Shown: one piece after another, positions 7,791 to 17,194 of the stretch
Numbering within the stretch: the stretch's first letter is position 1
How the letters are laid out: each line of letters begins with the position of its first letter
Assembly (NCBI RefSeq): GCF_900327775.1
Contig: NZ_OUMZ01000007.1
Coordinates: 545,606-609,605 of the forward strand
Source of the DNA: Roseovarius sp. EL26
GTDB taxonomy: Bacteria > Pseudomonadota > Alphaproteobacteria > Rhodobacterales > Rhodobacteraceae
Length of the DNA: 64,000 bases
Direction: 5' to 3'
Position numbers and translations under genes: made by a program
Notes under the pieces: model-generated
The model's input: the letters and a program-made list of their open reading frames with translations, nothing else
Told to the model about the DNA's origin: nothing
Database searches by the model: none

Positions 7791-9086
7791 TTAGCCACGT
7801 GTTGCGGTCAGGTTGAACTGGATGCTCACGCCAAAGCCCAATGTGCCTTCGTCACTGACGCCCTTGCCGATGTTGAAGTCGCGGCGATCAACCGAGAGTT
7901 CGCCTGCGGCGGTCGCGATGTCACCGTCGATCTTAAGCGTAAACGGAATGTCCACAGGGACGGATTGATCACGAATGGTGAGGGTGCCGCGGGCAATCAT
8001 CTGTTCGCCCTCTGCCACCAGATCAGCCACAAACTGTGCCGTGGGGAAGGTGCCGACGTTGAAATAGTCGGCGGCCATGGCCTGATCAGTGACGGCACCG
8101 AGGGATAGGGAGGCAATGTTGATCTCAACATCAACGCTTCCGTGCTTTCCTGTGTCATCGGCTGTTTCGCTGTAGGCAATCGCTGCTGCCCAGTCAGCAA
8201 AACCGCCTGTCACGTCAGAGCCGGACTGGCTTACAACGATATTGAGCGATCCGTCTTGAACCTGCCAACTGTTCTCAGTGGTGGTTTCGTCGGTAGGTGA
8301 GGCAACGTCTTCATTCGTTTCGGAGATTTCTAATGGCTCAATTTCAGCCAGTTCAATCGTTTCTACAGTGTGCGATTGCGGGAACCACCCCAGATAAGCA
8401 CCGCCGCCCATGGCTGCAGCCCAGATTGCCAGCGCTGCAATGAAAGGCAAAAAGTGACCGGGTTGTTTTTGCGTTGGGTGAGCGTCAGTTTGGCCTGGCA
8501 GCATGCGGCGAAGGGTGGCATCACCATCGATCACATGGTGTTTGACCGCGCCTGCGATGTGCAGAAGCAGCGCGCCAATCAGCACCCACTGCAGGATATA
8601 GTGCAGCGTGCCGGTGAGTTCCGCCAGGTGCTCCTCCTTGGGAACAAACGGTAGGTTTTGACCAAATGGCCACCAGATAGGGGCAAAACCGGTGGTGGCG
8701 GCATGGTGGATCCAGCCGCTGAGTGGTACTACCACCAACGAACCATAGAGCAGCCAGTGCACGGTTTCGGCGGCCAAAGCCTCGGCTTTGTGATTGCCGT
8801 TTAATAACCCCGGTTTGGTTTGGCTCAATGCCCAGAAGATCCGTGCAAGGGCAACAAAGAAGACGCTGACGCCGATGGTCTTGTGCAGCGAAAACAAAAG
8901 ATAGGCGCGGGCAATGTCTGCTTCAGTCGCGGCAACACCCGTGGTGATGCCATGGGCGACATTATTGGCGATGATCCCAAGTGGGATTGCCGAGAGAATA
9001 AGGAGGGCTGTCAGCCAATGAAAGGATTTAGCGACGGACCCGTATGTGGTGGGGCTGTTGTGCCGGGGCATGTTGGCGTCTCTCAT
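7791..9086 (-). CDS. Cytochrome b561-YceI fusion protein
   Basis: A 431-residue two-domain protein. Residues ~15-190 are a cytochrome b561-type four-helix membrane domain with candidate haem ligands H23, H68, H110, H162 and H176. A further membrane anchor follows at about 210-232, then an acidic linker (~235-265) and a YceI domain (~268-431). This suggests electron transfer from the quinone pool to a periplasmic lipid-like substrate or carrier, which is inference. Met6 (9071) has a weak GAGA upstream and may be the true start, since Met1 has no ribosome binding site. It ends against the terminator shared with the secreted YceI gene. Confidence 0.88.
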   Translation of the reverse strand: MRDANMPRHNSPTTYGSVAKSFHWLTALLILSAIPLGIIANNVAHGITTGVAATEADIARAYLLFSLHKTIGVSVFFVALARIFWALSQTKPGLLNGNHKAEALAAETVHWLLYGSLVVVPLSGWIHHAATTGFAPIWWPFGQNLPFVPKEEHLAELTGTLHYILQWVLIGALLLHIAGAVKHHVIDGDATLRRMLPGQTDAHPTQKQPGHFLPFIAALAIWAAAMGGGAYLGWFPQSHTVETIELAEIEPLEISETNEDVASPTDETTTENSWQVQDGSLNIVVSQSGSDVTGGFADWAAAIAYSETADDTGKHGSVDVEINIASLSLGAVTDQAMAADYFNVGTFPTAQFVADLVAEGEQMIARGTLTIRDQSVPVDIPFTLKIDGDIATAAGELSVDRRDFNIGKGVSDEGTLGFGVSIQFNLTATRG

Positions 9087-9248
9087 TAATTACAAATTGA
9101 GTGTGATCTATCCTAACCATACGCAAGAACAATACCAGTTTACGCACAGGGAATGTGCATAGAGCTCGCGTAAGCGTGAGCTTCGCCGTTGCGTCAAGGC
9201 GCACAGCGGGGTATCCGGGTAGGGATATATCAGGGAGAATAGCAGAAT

Positions 9249-10193
9249 ATGGGTCGAGCATTTGTATTTCCGGGGCAGGGCGCACAGACAATTGGTATGG
9301 GCAAGGCCCTCGCGGATGCCTATCCGGCCGCCAAGGCAGTTTTTGACGAAGTTGATGAAGCTTTAGGAGAAAAACTTTCAGACCTGATTTGGGAAGGCGC
9401 ACAGGAAGACCTTACGCTGACCCAAAATGCGCAACCTGCACTGATGGCGACCTCTTTGGCGACAATGCGCGCGCTGGAGACCGAAGGTGTAACGATTGAC
9501 GCGGCAAAAATGGTCGCCGGGCACTCCCTTGGTGAGTATTCTGCACTCGCCGCTGCTGGCGCGATTAGTGTTGCGGACACCGCGCGCTTGTTGCGGACAC
9601 GCGGCAAGGCCATGCAAGAGGCGGTGCCTGTGGGTGTCGGTGCGATGGCAGCCCTGTTGGGGCTGGATTTTGAGACAGCGAAAGCTGTGGCTGAAGAGGC
9701 CGCAATGGGCGAGGTTTGCCAGGCGGCGAATGACAATGATCCCGGTCAGGTAGTTGTCTCAGGCCATGCCGACGCTGTTGGGCGTGCAGTTGAGCTAGCC
9801 AAGGAACGTGGCGCAAAACGTGCCGTGTTGTTGCCGGTCAGCGCGCCGTTTCATTGCGCCTTGATGGAGCCAGCTGCTGCCGTGATGGCGCAGGCTTTGG
9901 GTGAGGTAGATGTCGAGCAGCCTGCCGTACCTTTGGTGGCGAATGTGGTCGCCGAGGCGATCAACGATCCTGCAATAATTCGGTCGTTACTGGTCGAACA
10001 GGTCACTGGATCAGTGCGCTGGCGCGAGTCGGTGCTGTCCATGGTCTCTCATGAAGTAACTGAGATTTGGGAGATTGGTGCAGGCAAGGCCCTGAGCGGC
10101 ATGATCCGCCGGATTGACCGCAGCATTACTTGTCGCAACATGGGCACGCCGGATGAAGTGAAAGCTGCCGCCGAAGCGCTGCAGGCCGAATGA
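9249..10193 (+). CDS. fabD: Malonyl CoA-acyl carrier protein transacylase
   Basis: FabD loads malonate from malonyl-CoA onto acyl carrier protein for fatty acid synthesis. The 314-residue protein has the N-terminal FPGQGAQ motif, nucleophile S93 in GHSLGEYSAL, and the partner H202 in SAPFHC. GGGAGAA lies 9 bases before the start. It is followed by fabG (63-base gap) and acpP, the common bacterial fab order. Confidence 0.97.
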   Translation: MGRAFVFPGQGAQTIGMGKALADAYPAAKAVFDEVDEALGEKLSDLIWEGAQEDLTLTQNAQPALMATSLATMRALETEGVTIDAAKMVAGHSLGEYSALAAAGAISVADTARLLRTRGKAMQEAVPVGVGAMAALLGLDFETAKAVAEEAAMGEVCQAANDNDPGQVVVSGHADAVGRAVELAKERGAKRAVLLPVSAPFHCALMEPAAAVMAQALGEVDVEQPAVPLVANVVAEAINDPAIIRSLLVEQVTGSVRWRESVLSMVSHEVTEIWEIGAGKALSGMIRRIDRSITCRNMGTPDEVKAAAEALQAE

Positions 10194-10256
10194 TCCTCTG
10201 ATACAAATTGAGATACGGGCAAATTTTACGTTTGCTACAGAAAAAGGAATGAAACC

Positions 10257-10994
10257 ATGTTTGACCTAACTGGAAAAACAGCTCTGATTACTGGCGCATC
10301 TGGCGGTATTGGTGGTGCGATTGCCAAGGCCTTGCACGGCGCTGGCGCAACTGTCGGCTTGAGCGGGACGCGGGTAGAGCCGTTGGAAGCTTTGGCGGCA
10401 GAGTTGGGTGAACGCGCGCATGTGCTGCCATGTAACCTGAGCGATCCGGCCGCTGTGGATGCGCTGCCAAAAGATGCGGCTGCTGCGATGGGCGGGCTTG
10501 ATATTCTGGTGAACAACGCCGGAATTACGCGCGACCAGATCTTTATGCGTATGTCGGATGAGGAATGGCAAAGCGTTCTGGATGTAAACCTGACATCAAC
10601 CATGCGCCTGTGCCGTGGTGTGATGCGCCCGATGATGAAGGCGCGTTGGGGGCGGATCATCAACATTGGTTCGATCGTTGGATCCACGGGCAACCCCGGT
10701 CAGGTGAACTATGCCGCTTCCAAAGCGGGTACGATTGGATTGACTAAGTCCATCGCATATGAGGTCGCAAGCCGGGGCATCACAGCGAATGTTGTGTCGC
10801 CGGGCTTTATTGCCACTGCGATGACCGACAAATTGAATGATGATCAAAAGGCTGCGATCAATGGCAAAATTCCGGCTGCTCGTATGGGCGCACCGGAAGA
10901 GATCGCTGCGGCAGTGCTATATCTGGCCAGCCCAGAGGCAGGTTATGTGACTGGTTCGACCTTGCACGTTAACGGTGGCATGGCGATGCTATAA
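10257..10994 (+). CDS. fabG: 3-oxoacyl-ACP reductase
   Basis: FabG reduces 3-oxoacyl-ACP with NADPH in each round of elongation. This is a 245-residue classical short-chain dehydrogenase: the cofactor motif TGASGGIG is at residues 12-19, NNAG at 86-89, N111, S139, and Y152-x3-K156 (YAASK). The C-terminus (GSTLHVNGGMAML) is typical of FabG. It sits between fabD and acpP. Confidence 0.97.
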   Translation: MFDLTGKTALITGASGGIGGAIAKALHGAGATVGLSGTRVEPLEALAAELGERAHVLPCNLSDPAAVDALPKDAAAAMGGLDILVNNAGITRDQIFMRMSDEEWQSVLDVNLTSTMRLCRGVMRPMMKARWGRIINIGSIVGSTGNPGQVNYAASKAGTIGLTKSIAYEVASRGITANVVSPGFIATAMTDKLNDDQKAAINGKIPAARMGAPEEIAAAVLYLASPEAGYVTGSTLHVNGGMAML

Positions 10995-11043
10995 ACGGGC
11001 AGGGCTTGCAATTTTTTGCAGGCCTCCCACTTTGTGAAAATGT

Positions 11044-11071
11044 TTGCCATTAGCGCGGCATGTGTTATAGG
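11044..11071 (+). promoter_or_regulatory. Candidate promoter for acpP
   Basis: TTGCCA (11044-11049) and TATAGG (11066-11071) with a 16-base spacer lie in the 233-base gap before acpP. This would give acpP its own highly expressed transcript with a leader of about 150 nt. A weak hairpin (GCTTGCAA/TTGCAGGC, 11001-11023) just after fabG has no T-run. Confidence 0.4.
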
Positions 11072-11227
11072 CGGCGCAGACTCGTTGACGCAGGAGTATT
11101 TTTTGCGACAATGACCCGGTTGAACGGGAAGAATGAACCGCCCAGATGGGCATAACTAACGCCGTATCCCGGCACGAGCAGGGGCGGTAATTGGGCCAAA
11201 GGTCCGGCAAAAGATGAGGAATATGAC

Positions 11228-11461
11228 ATGAGCGATATCGCAGACCGCGTTAAAAAAATCGTTGTTGAGCACCTGGGTGTGGAAGAAGACAAAGTTGTAG
11301 AAAATGCTTCTTTCATCGATGATCTGGGCGCAGACAGCCTTGACACGGTTGAGCTGGTCATGGCCTTCGAAGAAGAGTTCGGCATCGAAATCCCAGACGA
11401 CGCTGCAGAAACAATTCAATCATTTGGCGATGCTGTAAAGTTCATCACCGAAGCATCATAA
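11228..11461 (+). CDS. acpP: Acyl carrier protein
   Basis: The 77-residue acidic carrier protein holds growing acyl chains on a phosphopantetheine arm. The attachment serine is S37 in [10 protein letters not shown]. The four-helix ACP fold is evident and the length is standard. GAGGA lies 7 bases before the start. It also supplies acyl-ACP to LuxI in the same window. It has its own probable promoter and a strong terminator at 11489. Confidence 0.98.
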   Translation: MSDIADRVKKIVVEHLGVEEDKVVENASFIDDLGADSLDTVELVMAFEEEFGIEIPDDAAETIQSFGDAVKFITEAS

Positions 11462-11488
11462 GAATTATAGCATTTTTTAGAATGCCAG

Positions 11489-11519
11489 AAGGCCCCGGAT
11501 TTCCGGGGCCTTTCTTTTT
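11489..11519 (+). terminator. acpP terminator
   Basis: GGCCCCGG and CCGGGGCC (11491-11510) form a stem with a four-base ATTT loop, followed by TTTCTTTTT. This ends the fabD-fabG-acpP unit before the HisA-like gene. Confidence 0.93.
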
Positions 11520-11648
11520 GTCGTGAACTATGACGTTATCAGCTTATTATATGCCGATTTGGTAAATTCGTTAAATCGAACTACACTCCATAGTTACAGA
11601 ACTCTGTCATTCAAATCAGAGCAAGATTGATAGAAAGGGCGCCTCATC

Positions 11649-12392
11649 ATGATCATCTATCCGACAATTGAATTACACAACAATAAATGTGTCTCGTTGA
11701 CACGTGGCCGGCTGGAGGAGCCAGTGATATGGCACGTCGATCCGGTTGAAACAGCACGCAAATTTGCGGCTGCGGGTGCGGAATGGATGCACGTTACGGA
11801 CATCAATGCACTGGCCGGAGATGGTGATAACTGCGATTTGATCGAAGAGATTATCCGTCAGGCCGGTATTCCAGTTCAACTGGGCGGCGGATTCCGCGCG
11901 CGTGAAGGTGTCGAGCGTTGGATCGACAAGGGTGTCGGTCGGATTGTCATTGGTACCATGGCGGCACGGGATCCTGAATTGGTCAAAGAACTGGCGCGTT
12001 CACATCCGGACCAGATTATTCTCGCCGTAGACGTGTTTCAGGGCGCGGTCATGACTGAGGGTTGGCGCACGCAAAGTGCGTTTTCCCCAGAGGATTATAT
12101 CAACGCGTTTGATGATGTGCCACTGGCCGGTGTTATTGTGACGGATATTGATGCTGACATCGAAGATCAGGATGCAAGCCTTGGTGTGATCACCAACCTT
12201 GCGGCAAAGACCCATCATCAGGTGATCGCACGCGGGACAGTGCGCAGTGCCGATGATGTGGCGCGGTTGAAGTATGTTCCAAACATCGCAGGTACGTTGA
12301 TAGGCAAAGCGTTGCTGTCGAAGGATGTTGATCTGGAAGAAGCGCTGCTGACGGGGCGAGCTGAGCCGGAGCCAGTGGCAGAGTTTCAATAA
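11649..12392 (+). CDS. Divergent HisA/HisF-family TIM-barrel protein
   Basis: A 247-residue protein of the ProFAR isomerase (HisA) fold. The first phosphate-binding loop (GGGFR) and the terminal IGKAL motif are kept, and the catalytic Asp of AVDVFQG is present. The first catalytic Asp of HisA, in 'PA.D', is replaced by Glu (YPTIEL), and the second phosphate loop reads ARGTVRS instead of ASGG. It is therefore a paralogue that may have a changed activity rather than the histidine enzyme. It sits between acpP and fabF with terminators on both sides, so it is an independent unit inserted in the fab locus. Confidence 0.75.
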   Translation: MIIYPTIELHNNKCVSLTRGRLEEPVIWHVDPVETARKFAAAGAEWMHVTDINALAGDGDNCDLIEEIIRQAGIPVQLGGGFRAREGVERWIDKGVGRIVIGTMAARDPELVKELARSHPDQIILAVDVFQGAVMTEGWRTQSAFSPEDYINAFDDVPLAGVIVTDIDADIEDQDASLGVITNLAAKTHHQVIARGTVRSADDVARLKYVPNIAGTLIGKALLSKDVDLEEALLTGRAEPEPVAEFQ

Positions 12393-12403
12393 ATTATACA
12401 AAT

Positions 12404-12445
12404 CCAACAAAAACGGGCGCGCTTTTGCGCGCCCGTTTTTGTTGG
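12404..12445 (+). terminator. Terminator after the HisA-like gene
   Basis: A 19-bp perfect stem (12404-12422 with 12427-12445) around a TTTT loop. The outer part is AT-rich (CCAACAAAAA...), so it reads as an intrinsic terminator in either direction. Confidence 0.92.
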
Positions 12446-12505
12446 ACTTGCCCCCGAGGGGTAAGGCAGGATATGAGCAGCGAAAGATTACGTTGAAAGG
12501 ACAGT

Positions 12506-13768
12506 ATGATGCGTCGAGTCGTCGTCACCGGTCTTGGTTTGGTTACACCTTTGGCCTCTGGGGTTGAAGAAAGCTGGGAAAGAATTCTGGATGGTCAATC
12601 CGGAGCTGGTCCAATCACGCGGTTTGATGCCTCAAACGTGGCCACCAAATACGCCTGCGAGGTCCCTGTGGGGGATGGCAGTGATGGTACGTTCAATGCC
12701 GATGAATATATGCTGCCAAAAGAACGTCGTAAGGTGGATGATTTCATTCTTTACGGTATGGCGGCAGCACAGCAGGCGGTCGAAGACGCTGGTTGGGCGC
12801 CCGAAGACGAAGAAAGCCTGTTGCGTACGGGTGTGATGATCGGGTCTGGCATTGGTGGCCTACGTTCGATTGAGGAAACAACGTTGATCATCCGCGACAA
12901 AGGTGTGCGTCGGGTGTCGCCGTTCTTTATTCCGGGCGCTCTGATCAATTTGATTTCTGGCCAGGTTGGCATTCGTTATGGTTTCAAGGGTCCAAACCAC
13001 TCAGTTGTGACCGCCTGTTCCACAGGCGCACACGCAATTGGTGATGCGGCTCGCCTGATCCAATTTGGTGACGCGGATGTTATGGTGGCCGGTGGAGCTG
13101 AAGCAGCGATTTGTGAGATCGGTATTGCCGGTTTCAACGCTTGCAAGGCACTGTCAACCAAACGCGAAGATGACCCACAGGCGGCGAGCCGCCCCTATGA
13201 TGATGACCGCGATGGCTTTGTTATGGGCGAAGGCGCAGGGATCGTCGTTCTGGAAGAACTGGAGCACGCAAAAGCCCGTGGCGCAAAGATTTATGCCGAA
13301 ATCCTGGGTTATGGTCTGTCGGGTGACGCGTATCACATCACAGCCCCAGCGGAGGATGGTGATGGCGGGTTCCGTGCGATGCAGGCGGCATTGACACGGG
13401 CCGGGCTTGAGGCCGCAGATGTGGATTACATCAATGCGCACGGCACCAGTACGATGGCAGATACAATTGAACTGCGCGCTGTTGAGCGTTTGCTGGGCGA
13501 GAGCGCTAGCAAAACGACGATGAGTTCGACCAAGTCATCGACCGGGCACCTGTTGGGTGCTGCTGGTGCGATCGAGGCGATTTTTTCGATCCTAGCGATC
13601 CGTGATCAGGTTGCACCACCAACCATTAATCTGGACAATCCTGCGGTTGAGACGCCTTTGGATTTGGCGCCAAATGCGAAGCGTGAGCGTGAGATCAATA
13701 TTGCGATGTCCAATAGCTTTGGCTTTGGTGGTACAAACGCCAGCCTCTGTGTCGGGAAATTGCGCTGA
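12506..13768 (+). CDS. fabF: 3-oxoacyl-ACP synthase II
   Basis: FabF condenses malonyl-ACP with acyl-ACP and elongates C16:1 to C18:1. The 420-residue thiolase-fold protein has the catalytic triad C171 (TACSTGAH), H312 (NAHGTST) and H348 (SSTGHLLGA). Two adjacent ATGs open the frame; the ribosome binding site GAAAGGA is 4 bases from the first and 7 from the second (12509), so the second is slightly favoured. Its stop overlaps the mltG start (TGATG at 13766-13770), so the two are coupled. Confidence 0.96.
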   Translation: MMRRVVVTGLGLVTPLASGVEESWERILDGQSGAGPITRFDASNVATKYACEVPVGDGSDGTFNADEYMLPKERRKVDDFILYGMAAAQQAVEDAGWAPEDEESLLRTGVMIGSGIGGLRSIEETTLIIRDKGVRRVSPFFIPGALINLISGQVGIRYGFKGPNHSVVTACSTGAHAIGDAARLIQFGDADVMVAGGAEAAICEIGIAGFNACKALSTKREDDPQAASRPYDDDRDGFVMGEGAGIVVLEELEHAKARGAKIYAEILGYGLSGDAYHITAPAEDGDGGFRAMQAALTRAGLEAADVDYINAHGTSTMADTIELRAVERLLGESASKTTMSSTKSSTGHLLGAAGAIEAIFSILAIRDQVAPPTINLDNPAVETPLDLAPNAKREREINIAMSNSFGFGGTNASLCVGKLR

Positions 13769-14922
13769 TGTGGCGACATATTGCCTCTAACGCTTTGACA
13801 TGTTTGATTGTTTTGATCTTCCTGATGGCCGGAGCGATCTTGTGGGGACAAAAGCAGTATTCTGTTGAAGGCCCATTGGATGATCAAATGTGTCTGCGGG
13901 TAGAGCGTGGGCAAACTATGCGGCGCGTGTCCGAGAATCTGGAGGAGCAGGGCGCTATATCCAGCGGAATGATTTTCCGGTTGGGATCAGAGTACACCGA
14001 TAAAAGTGGCGCACTGAAAGCGGGCAGCTGGTTAATCCCGGATGGGGCCAGCATGAGTGAAATCGTTGATCTGGTCACCAAAGGTGGGGCCAGTACTTGT
14101 GGTACCGAAGTTGTCTACCGTATCGGTGTGACATCGCTGGAAACATTAGTTCGCGAGCTGGATACCGAGACCGAAAAGTACGTTGAGGTCGCTGCATTCG
14201 ATCCTGCAGAGGGGGAAGCCCCGGCAGAGTATACAGCCGTGCGTGACCAGTCGGATACGCGGTACCGGATTGCCGTTGCCGAAGGCGTGACAAGCTGGCA
14301 GGTTGTTCAGGGGCTCAAAGCCGCTGACGTTCTTAAAGGTGATGTTGCTGAGGTTCCCGGTGAAGGATGGTTGGCACCGGATAGCTATGAGGTGCGTAAA
14401 GGCGATAGCCGCACTGAAGTTTTGGACAAAATGAAGCAATCTCAAGAGGATATCCTTGCGCAAGCATGGGAAAACCGGGCGGAGGGTATTCCGTTGGAGA
14501 CTGCTGAACAGGCGTTAATACTGGCGTCGATCATTGAGAAAGAAACTGGGATCGCAGAAGAACGGCGGCAGGTGTCCAGTGTGTTTACCAACCGGTTGAA
14601 GCGCGGTATGCGTTTGCAGACGGATCCGACGGTTATCTATGGGATCACTGAAGGGAAATCCGTGTTAGGTCGTGGCTTGCGACAAAGCGAGCTTCGCAAG
14701 GGAACACCTTATAATACTTATGTTATTGAAGGTTTAACCCCAACGCCGATTGCCAATCCGGGCCGTGCCAGCATCGAAGCGGCAGTTAACCCTGACAGCA
14801 CTGAATACATCTTCTTTGTGGCTGATGGAACCGGTGGGCACGCTTTTGCCAAGACCTTGGATGAGCATAACGCCAACGTGGCGGAATGGCGCAAGATCGA
14901 AGCCGAGCGTAATAATCAATAA
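13768..14922 (+). CDS. mltG: Endolytic murein transglycosylase
   Basis: MltG (YceG family) cleaves nascent glycan strands at the inner membrane and sets glycan length. The 384-residue protein has one N-terminal membrane anchor (about 8-27), a LysM-like region, and the catalytic domain with the key glutamate E257 in ASIIEKETG, followed by NRLKRGMRLQTDPTVIYG. It overlaps fabF by one base. A long hairpin follows its stop. Confidence 0.96.
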   Translation: MWRHIASNALTCLIVLIFLMAGAILWGQKQYSVEGPLDDQMCLRVERGQTMRRVSENLEEQGAISSGMIFRLGSEYTDKSGALKAGSWLIPDGASMSEIVDLVTKGGASTCGTEVVYRIGVTSLETLVRELDTETEKYVEVAAFDPAEGEAPAEYTAVRDQSDTRYRIAVAEGVTSWQVVQGLKAADVLKGDVAEVPGEGWLAPDSYEVRKGDSRTEVLDKMKQSQEDILAQAWENRAEGIPLETAEQALILASIIEKETGIAEERRQVSSVFTNRLKRGMRLQTDPTVIYGITEGKSVLGRGLRQSELRKGTPYNTYVIEGLTPTPIANPGRASIEAAVNPDSTEYIFFVADGTGGHAFAKTLDEHNANVAEWRKIEAERNNQ

Positions 14923-14925
14923 ACA

Positions 14926-14954
14926 GGTATTGCGTACAACCTGTACGCAATACC
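14926..14954. terminator. Hairpin between mltG and the EamA gene
   Basis: GGTATTGCGTACA and TGTACGCAATACC form a perfect 13-bp stem with a 3-base loop, right after the mltG stop and between convergent genes. It is followed by CCCCCC rather than T on the plus strand, so it is a weak intrinsic terminator at best. Its central GCGTACAACCTGTAC also occurs, inverted, at 47529-47543. Confidence 0.5.
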
Positions 14955-14991
14955 CCCCTAAAATGTACACAAATTCCCGACTTCTGGATGG

Positions 14992-15960
14992 TTAGCGTTG
15001 TTTGCGCAAAACCATCAAACCCGCGCCGACGATTAATGCCATTCCGAATAGCGATAGAGCGTTCGGCAGGAGCGCGAAAAAGAAGTAGTCCCAAATCATG
15101 ACAAAGATCAGGTAGGTGTATTCAAATGTTGCGACCTTTGAGGGGGGCGCGGCCTGATATGCGCCTGCAAGCAACATATAGATTACAAGCGAGACACAGG
15201 CGAGGAAGAACAGGATCTGCCATTCGGTTATTCCAAGAGATCCCCAGTTTCCAAAAATGTATGGGTAGGAGTGGATGAGAGTATCTGGTGGGGTGGTGAA
15301 TTTGATTATCAAACTTCCGAGCCCACCAGCCGCCATCATGACGAGATTGAGAGAGAGGGCGACCGCTGAAAGAGGGACGTCATGGCATTTCACGCGCGTG
15401 GTGATGTGGGCCATTGCGTAGAAGGCGGCACCAATCAGGGGCAGAACCGCCCAGAAGGAAAATGCGTCGGTGCCGGGTTGCAGTAATAAGATAACCCCGA
15501 GAAAGCCGATGAACACTGCAAGCCAGCCGCGTGGGCCAACAGGTTCAGCAATTACATAGGCAGAGAGCAGCGTCACGAAGATGGGCGCGACATAGTTTGC
15601 GGCCCCAACGGTTGAGAGATTAAGGAAGGGCAGGGCTGCGTAAAAGGCCAGAAAGGTCGACGTCAGACAAAGTGATCGTATGAGGACCCATTTTTCCAAT
15701 GCGAGGCGCAAAAGGACCCGATGTAGGCCCTGCATCCGTGCCAAGGCAAAGAGCAAAGGCAACATCAGCATCCCGCGTAGGAAGAAGATCTGCCAAAGGG
15801 TCAGCTGCGTGCTGAACAATTTGATCGCCACGTCTTGCAGAGAAATGGTGAAGGCTGCCGCGATAACGAGGATAACCCCGCGGCTTAGATTTTGCGGGCG
15901 AGACGATGTATCTGTAAAGCTCACGGCATAGACCTGTGTGTGATTGTCGTATTTGCCCAT
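14992..15960 (-). CDS. EamA (DMT superfamily) transporter
   Basis: A 322-residue inner membrane protein with ten hydrophobic helices arranged as two EamA repeats, each of about 140 residues. The start at 15960 (MGKYDNHTQ) is chosen because upstream codons are AT-rich, lack family features and run into the divergent LysR gene. Such carriers export amino acids, metabolites or drugs; the substrate is unknown. The gene is divergent from a LysR regulator with only 66 bases between them, so that regulator probably controls it. Confidence 0.85.
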   Translation of the reverse strand: MGKYDNHTQVYAVSFTDTSSRPQNLSRGVILVIAAAFTISLQDVAIKLFSTQLTLWQIFFLRGMLMLPLLFALARMQGLHRVLLRLALEKWVLIRSLCLTSTFLAFYAALPFLNLSTVGAANYVAPIFVTLLSAYVIAEPVGPRGWLAVFIGFLGVILLLQPGTDAFSFWAVLPLIGAAFYAMAHITTRVKCHDVPLSAVALSLNLVMMAAGGLGSLIIKFTTPPDTLIHSYPYIFGNWGSLGITEWQILFFLACVSLVIYMLLAGAYQAAPPSKVATFEYTYLIFVMIWDYFFFALLPNALSLFGMALIVGAGLMVLRKQR

Positions 15961-16026
15961 GTTATTTGAGGAATAATATTTGAATAGACATTGAATTTGA
16001 AACCTATTCATTAGTAAAATTAAACA

Positions 16027-16938
16027 ATGGAACGTGCACCAATTCAGGGTATCGAAGTCTTTCTGACGATTGTTCAGGAAGGATCTTTGCGTGCTGCAGC
16101 GCGGGCGCTTGGCGTTGGGCCGCCGGCTGTGAGCCTGCAACTCAAGGCATTGGAGGAGAAGCTGGCTGTTGGCCTTATTATACGGACAACGCGCAGTATT
16201 GAGCTGACCGAAGCGGGACGGACATTGTTTGAAGCTGCTGCGCCTGCCTATCGTGATATGGCCTATGCGGTGAAAAAGACCAAGGAACTGGGGAACTCAA
16301 CCACCGGAACGCTGCGTCTTAGCCTGTCGCGGGGGGCTTATATGACAGCGCTTGCTCCAGTGATGGAGCGATTTCTGGAGGAGAATCCGGGGATCAAGCT
16401 GGACCTGTCTTGGAATGAAGAACTTGTGGATATCAACCGGGCTGGGTTTCACGCAGGTATTCGGCTGGGGGAAGCTTTGGCGCCTGACATGATCGCAGTG
16501 CGGATCACGCCGCCGCTGGAGGTGGTGTTCTTTGCCGCGCCGTCCTATCTGGAAAGACATGGTTGTCCGTCTCACCCACGGGATCTGCTGGAGCATCAGT
16601 GTATTCGCTACAAATTGCCGACGGCTAACAAGTTGGCAGAATGGCAGTTTGTGGAAGAGGGGCAGGAGAAGGTGATCGACCCGCCAGCGCGGATCATATT
16701 TGATCAGGTTGCAGGTGTGATTCAGGCGGCAAGCGAAGGTCATGGGATTGGATTTTCGTTACGGGCGACGATGGAGGATCATCTGGAGGCGGGGCGTTTG
16801 CAAACGATCCTTGATCCTTTTTCCCGGAAATTGCCGCCGTTTTATTTGTACTATCCTGAGCAAAATAAACGCTTGGAGTGTGTGCGGCTATTGGCTGATT
16901 GTATCGTGTCTTATCGAGGTGAGATAACAAAAAAGTGA
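16027..16938 (+). CDS. LysR family transcriptional regulator
   Basis: A 303-residue LysR regulator. The winged helix-turn-helix is at about residues 6-65 (FLTIVQEGSLRAAARALGVGPPAVSLQLKALE region) and the effector-binding domain at about 92-295. It is divergent from the EamA transporter gene; the 66-base AT-rich gap between them must hold both promoters and probably the operator. By family habit it would regulate its neighbour and itself in response to a small ligand, not identified here. Confidence 0.92.
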   Translation: MERAPIQGIEVFLTIVQEGSLRAAARALGVGPPAVSLQLKALEEKLAVGLIIRTTRSIELTEAGRTLFEAAAPAYRDMAYAVKKTKELGNSTTGTLRLSLSRGAYMTALAPVMERFLEENPGIKLDLSWNEELVDINRAGFHAGIRLGEALAPDMIAVRITPPLEVVFFAAPSYLERHGCPSHPRDLLEHQCIRYKLPTANKLAEWQFVEEGQEKVIDPPARIIFDQVAGVIQAASEGHGIGFSLRATMEDHLEAGRLQTILDPFSRKLPPFYLYYPEQNKRLECVRLLADCIVSYRGEITKK

Positions 16939-17194
16939 TGTTTTTAAAGGGAAAAGTGATGTGATTTACATTATGCATCGTAAAGGGGTTGGGTAAAAAA
17001 AGAGCCGATATATGTATTAGAATTTCCCCTATCTGAATGAAGTTGTGAGTTTTTTTCGGATTTGATGTAAGAAAATACTGTTGTTTATATCGAGTTTATA
17101 CATATTGTGGTTGTGCGAATAGCTTTTGCCGGATTCGTGTTCGAATATGGCGAGTATTCAATTTTTAGAACCTGAGAATTCCATGGGGAGAAAC

